Assembly (NCBI GenBank): GCA_900299155.1
Contig: OMIS01000035.1
Location: forward strand, 1 to 23,624
DNA: 23,624 nt
From: a bacterium
GTDB taxonomy: Bacteria; Patescibacteriota; Microgenomatia; UBA1400; PJMF01
Direction: 5' to 3'
Part shown: positions 23,026-23,624 of the stretch, one piece after another
How positions within the stretch are numbered: the stretch's first letter is position 1
How the letters are laid out: each line of letters starts with the position of its first letter
Notes under the pieces: generated by a model
Told to the model about the DNA's origin: nothing
Seen by the model: only the letters and a program-made list of their open reading frames with translations
Databases searched by the model: none
Program-made: the position numbers and the translations under genes

Positions 23026-23577
23026 ATGGAAAAGTTAAGCTTTCGTTTTCTGAGTTGGTTTTTGCTAATAAGTTCATTTCTTGCAAATTGCCTTTTTGCG
23101 TATTTTGAACTTACTTCCCAATATGAACCGTTGTACAAGCAAATAGGTCCTGTGTTTAGTTCATCACTTTTAATTATCAATGAAGCAACAATACTCTTTC
23201 ATCTAGGATTACTTTTATATGCAATTGGTGGCTTGATTGCACATAAAATTTTCCCCACAAGAATTACTTCTTTTGAAGTGGCAAAATATTTAATTCAAGC
23301 ATTGCTAGGGATTACTGTGTTTGTATGTTATCAGCTAGGAATTTCTGCTCTGTATGATAGCTACAAGTATAGTCATATGATCTTTGTTGAAAAACCTGTA
23401 ATTTATTTGTACCCTACGACCACACAAAAGGTCACCGTTTCACTCAATTTTGCAGGCACACTGAGAACAATCTATCCCGCTTTTCAAACTGGTATTCAAC
23501 AGTGGCAGGTTGTTGCTGAACCCACAGGCAAATTAAAAATAGCAGGAAGTAAAAAAACAGGGTCTTGTGACGTTTAG
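23026..23577 (+). CDS. Membrane protein with truncated KPVIYLYP-type domain
   Basis: A 183-residue protein. Three hydrophobic helices (about 8-26, 52-74 and 86-108) are followed by EKPVIYLYPTTTQKVTVSL, then FAGTLRTIYPAF and WQVVAEPTGKL. This is the opening of an extracytoplasmic beta domain that, in proteins I recall from CPR and related groups, continues for well over 100 residues (with GKEYSYLFWEG-like and YWLP-like stretches). Here it ends 18 residues later with an unrelated SKKTGSCDV and a TAG. None of the other plus-strand frames downstream continues the domain, so the gene is probably 3'-truncated. Role unknown. Confidence 0.65.
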   Translation: MEKLSFRFLSWFLLISSFLANCLFAYFELTSQYEPLYKQIGPVFSSSLLIINEATILFHLGLLLYAIGGLIAHKIFPTRITSFEVAKYLIQALLGITVFVCYQLGISALYDSYKYSHMIFVEKPVIYLYPTTTQKVTVSLNFAGTLRTIYPAFQTGIQQWQVVAEPTGKLKIAGSKKTGSCDV

Positions 23578-23624
23578 CACACGCTAGTGTGTTAATATGG
23601 TTGTAAGATCAATGAAAAATAGAT

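Noticed and set aside
1..23624. CRISPR arrays, tRNA or rRNA genes, complete insertion sequences
   Set aside because: I looked for spaced direct repeats, cloverleaf-like segments and transposase motifs and saw none.

Overview
The backbone of this window looks like a Patescibacteria (Candidate Phyla Radiation) genome with the standard genetic code. The reasons are a compact minus-strand housekeeping block (Nudix, RodA/FtsW, bL21, a TRM11-like methyltransferase, bL27, ParB), start codons sitting only a few bases after a -10 box (leaderless style), very large FN3-containing secreted proteins, and small membrane proteins of types I associate with that group. The exact lineage cannot be read from the sequence; a Microgenomates-like organism is my best guess.

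Layout. (1) 1-3.9 kb: partial parB, rpmA, TRM11-like RNA methyltransferase, rplU, rodA/ftsW and a Nudix hydrolase, all on the minus strand. (2) 4.0-12.1 kb: four exported or membrane proteins on the minus strand. The core is a translationally coupled pair (TAATG) made of a multidomain SGNH/SASA-type esterase and a clan-A glycoside-hydrolase-like protein. Both carry a C-terminal FN3-like domain, a Pro/Thr-rich linker and a short basic KSF-type tail. (3) About 12.12-12.16 kb: an abrupt junction where the esterase gene loses its 5' end and meets, head to head, the 3' half of a GC-richer SNF2-type helicase gene. (4) 13.2-17.1 kb: unrelated small genes, a putative lipoprotein, a secreted protein with an LPL motif, and a divergent HTH regulator. 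Several of these have classical Shine-Dalgarno sites, unlike the backbone. (5) 17.1-19.9 kb: a two-gene CBASS-like defence operon (CD-NTase plus S-4TM pore effector) followed by a VapBC toxin-antitoxin pair with a clear operator. (6) 20.1-23.6 kb: a serine-recombinase stub, a large unrecognised gene with a probable frameshift near its 3' end, a PH-domain membrane protein, a small membrane protein with a twin CX3C motif, and a membrane protein with a truncated KPVIYLYP-type domain.

How the genes work together: the left part is ordinary growth and cell-wall machinery beside a surface carbohydrate-processing cluster. From the 12.1 kb junction rightwards the window reads as an accessory region of defence genes and broken genes, assembled by several transfer or rearrangement events. 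The most interesting items are the CBASS-like pair, the truncating junction (a real rearrangement or an assembly chimera), the switch between leaderless and Shine-Dalgarno initiation, and the shared C-terminal tail on the secreted enzymes.
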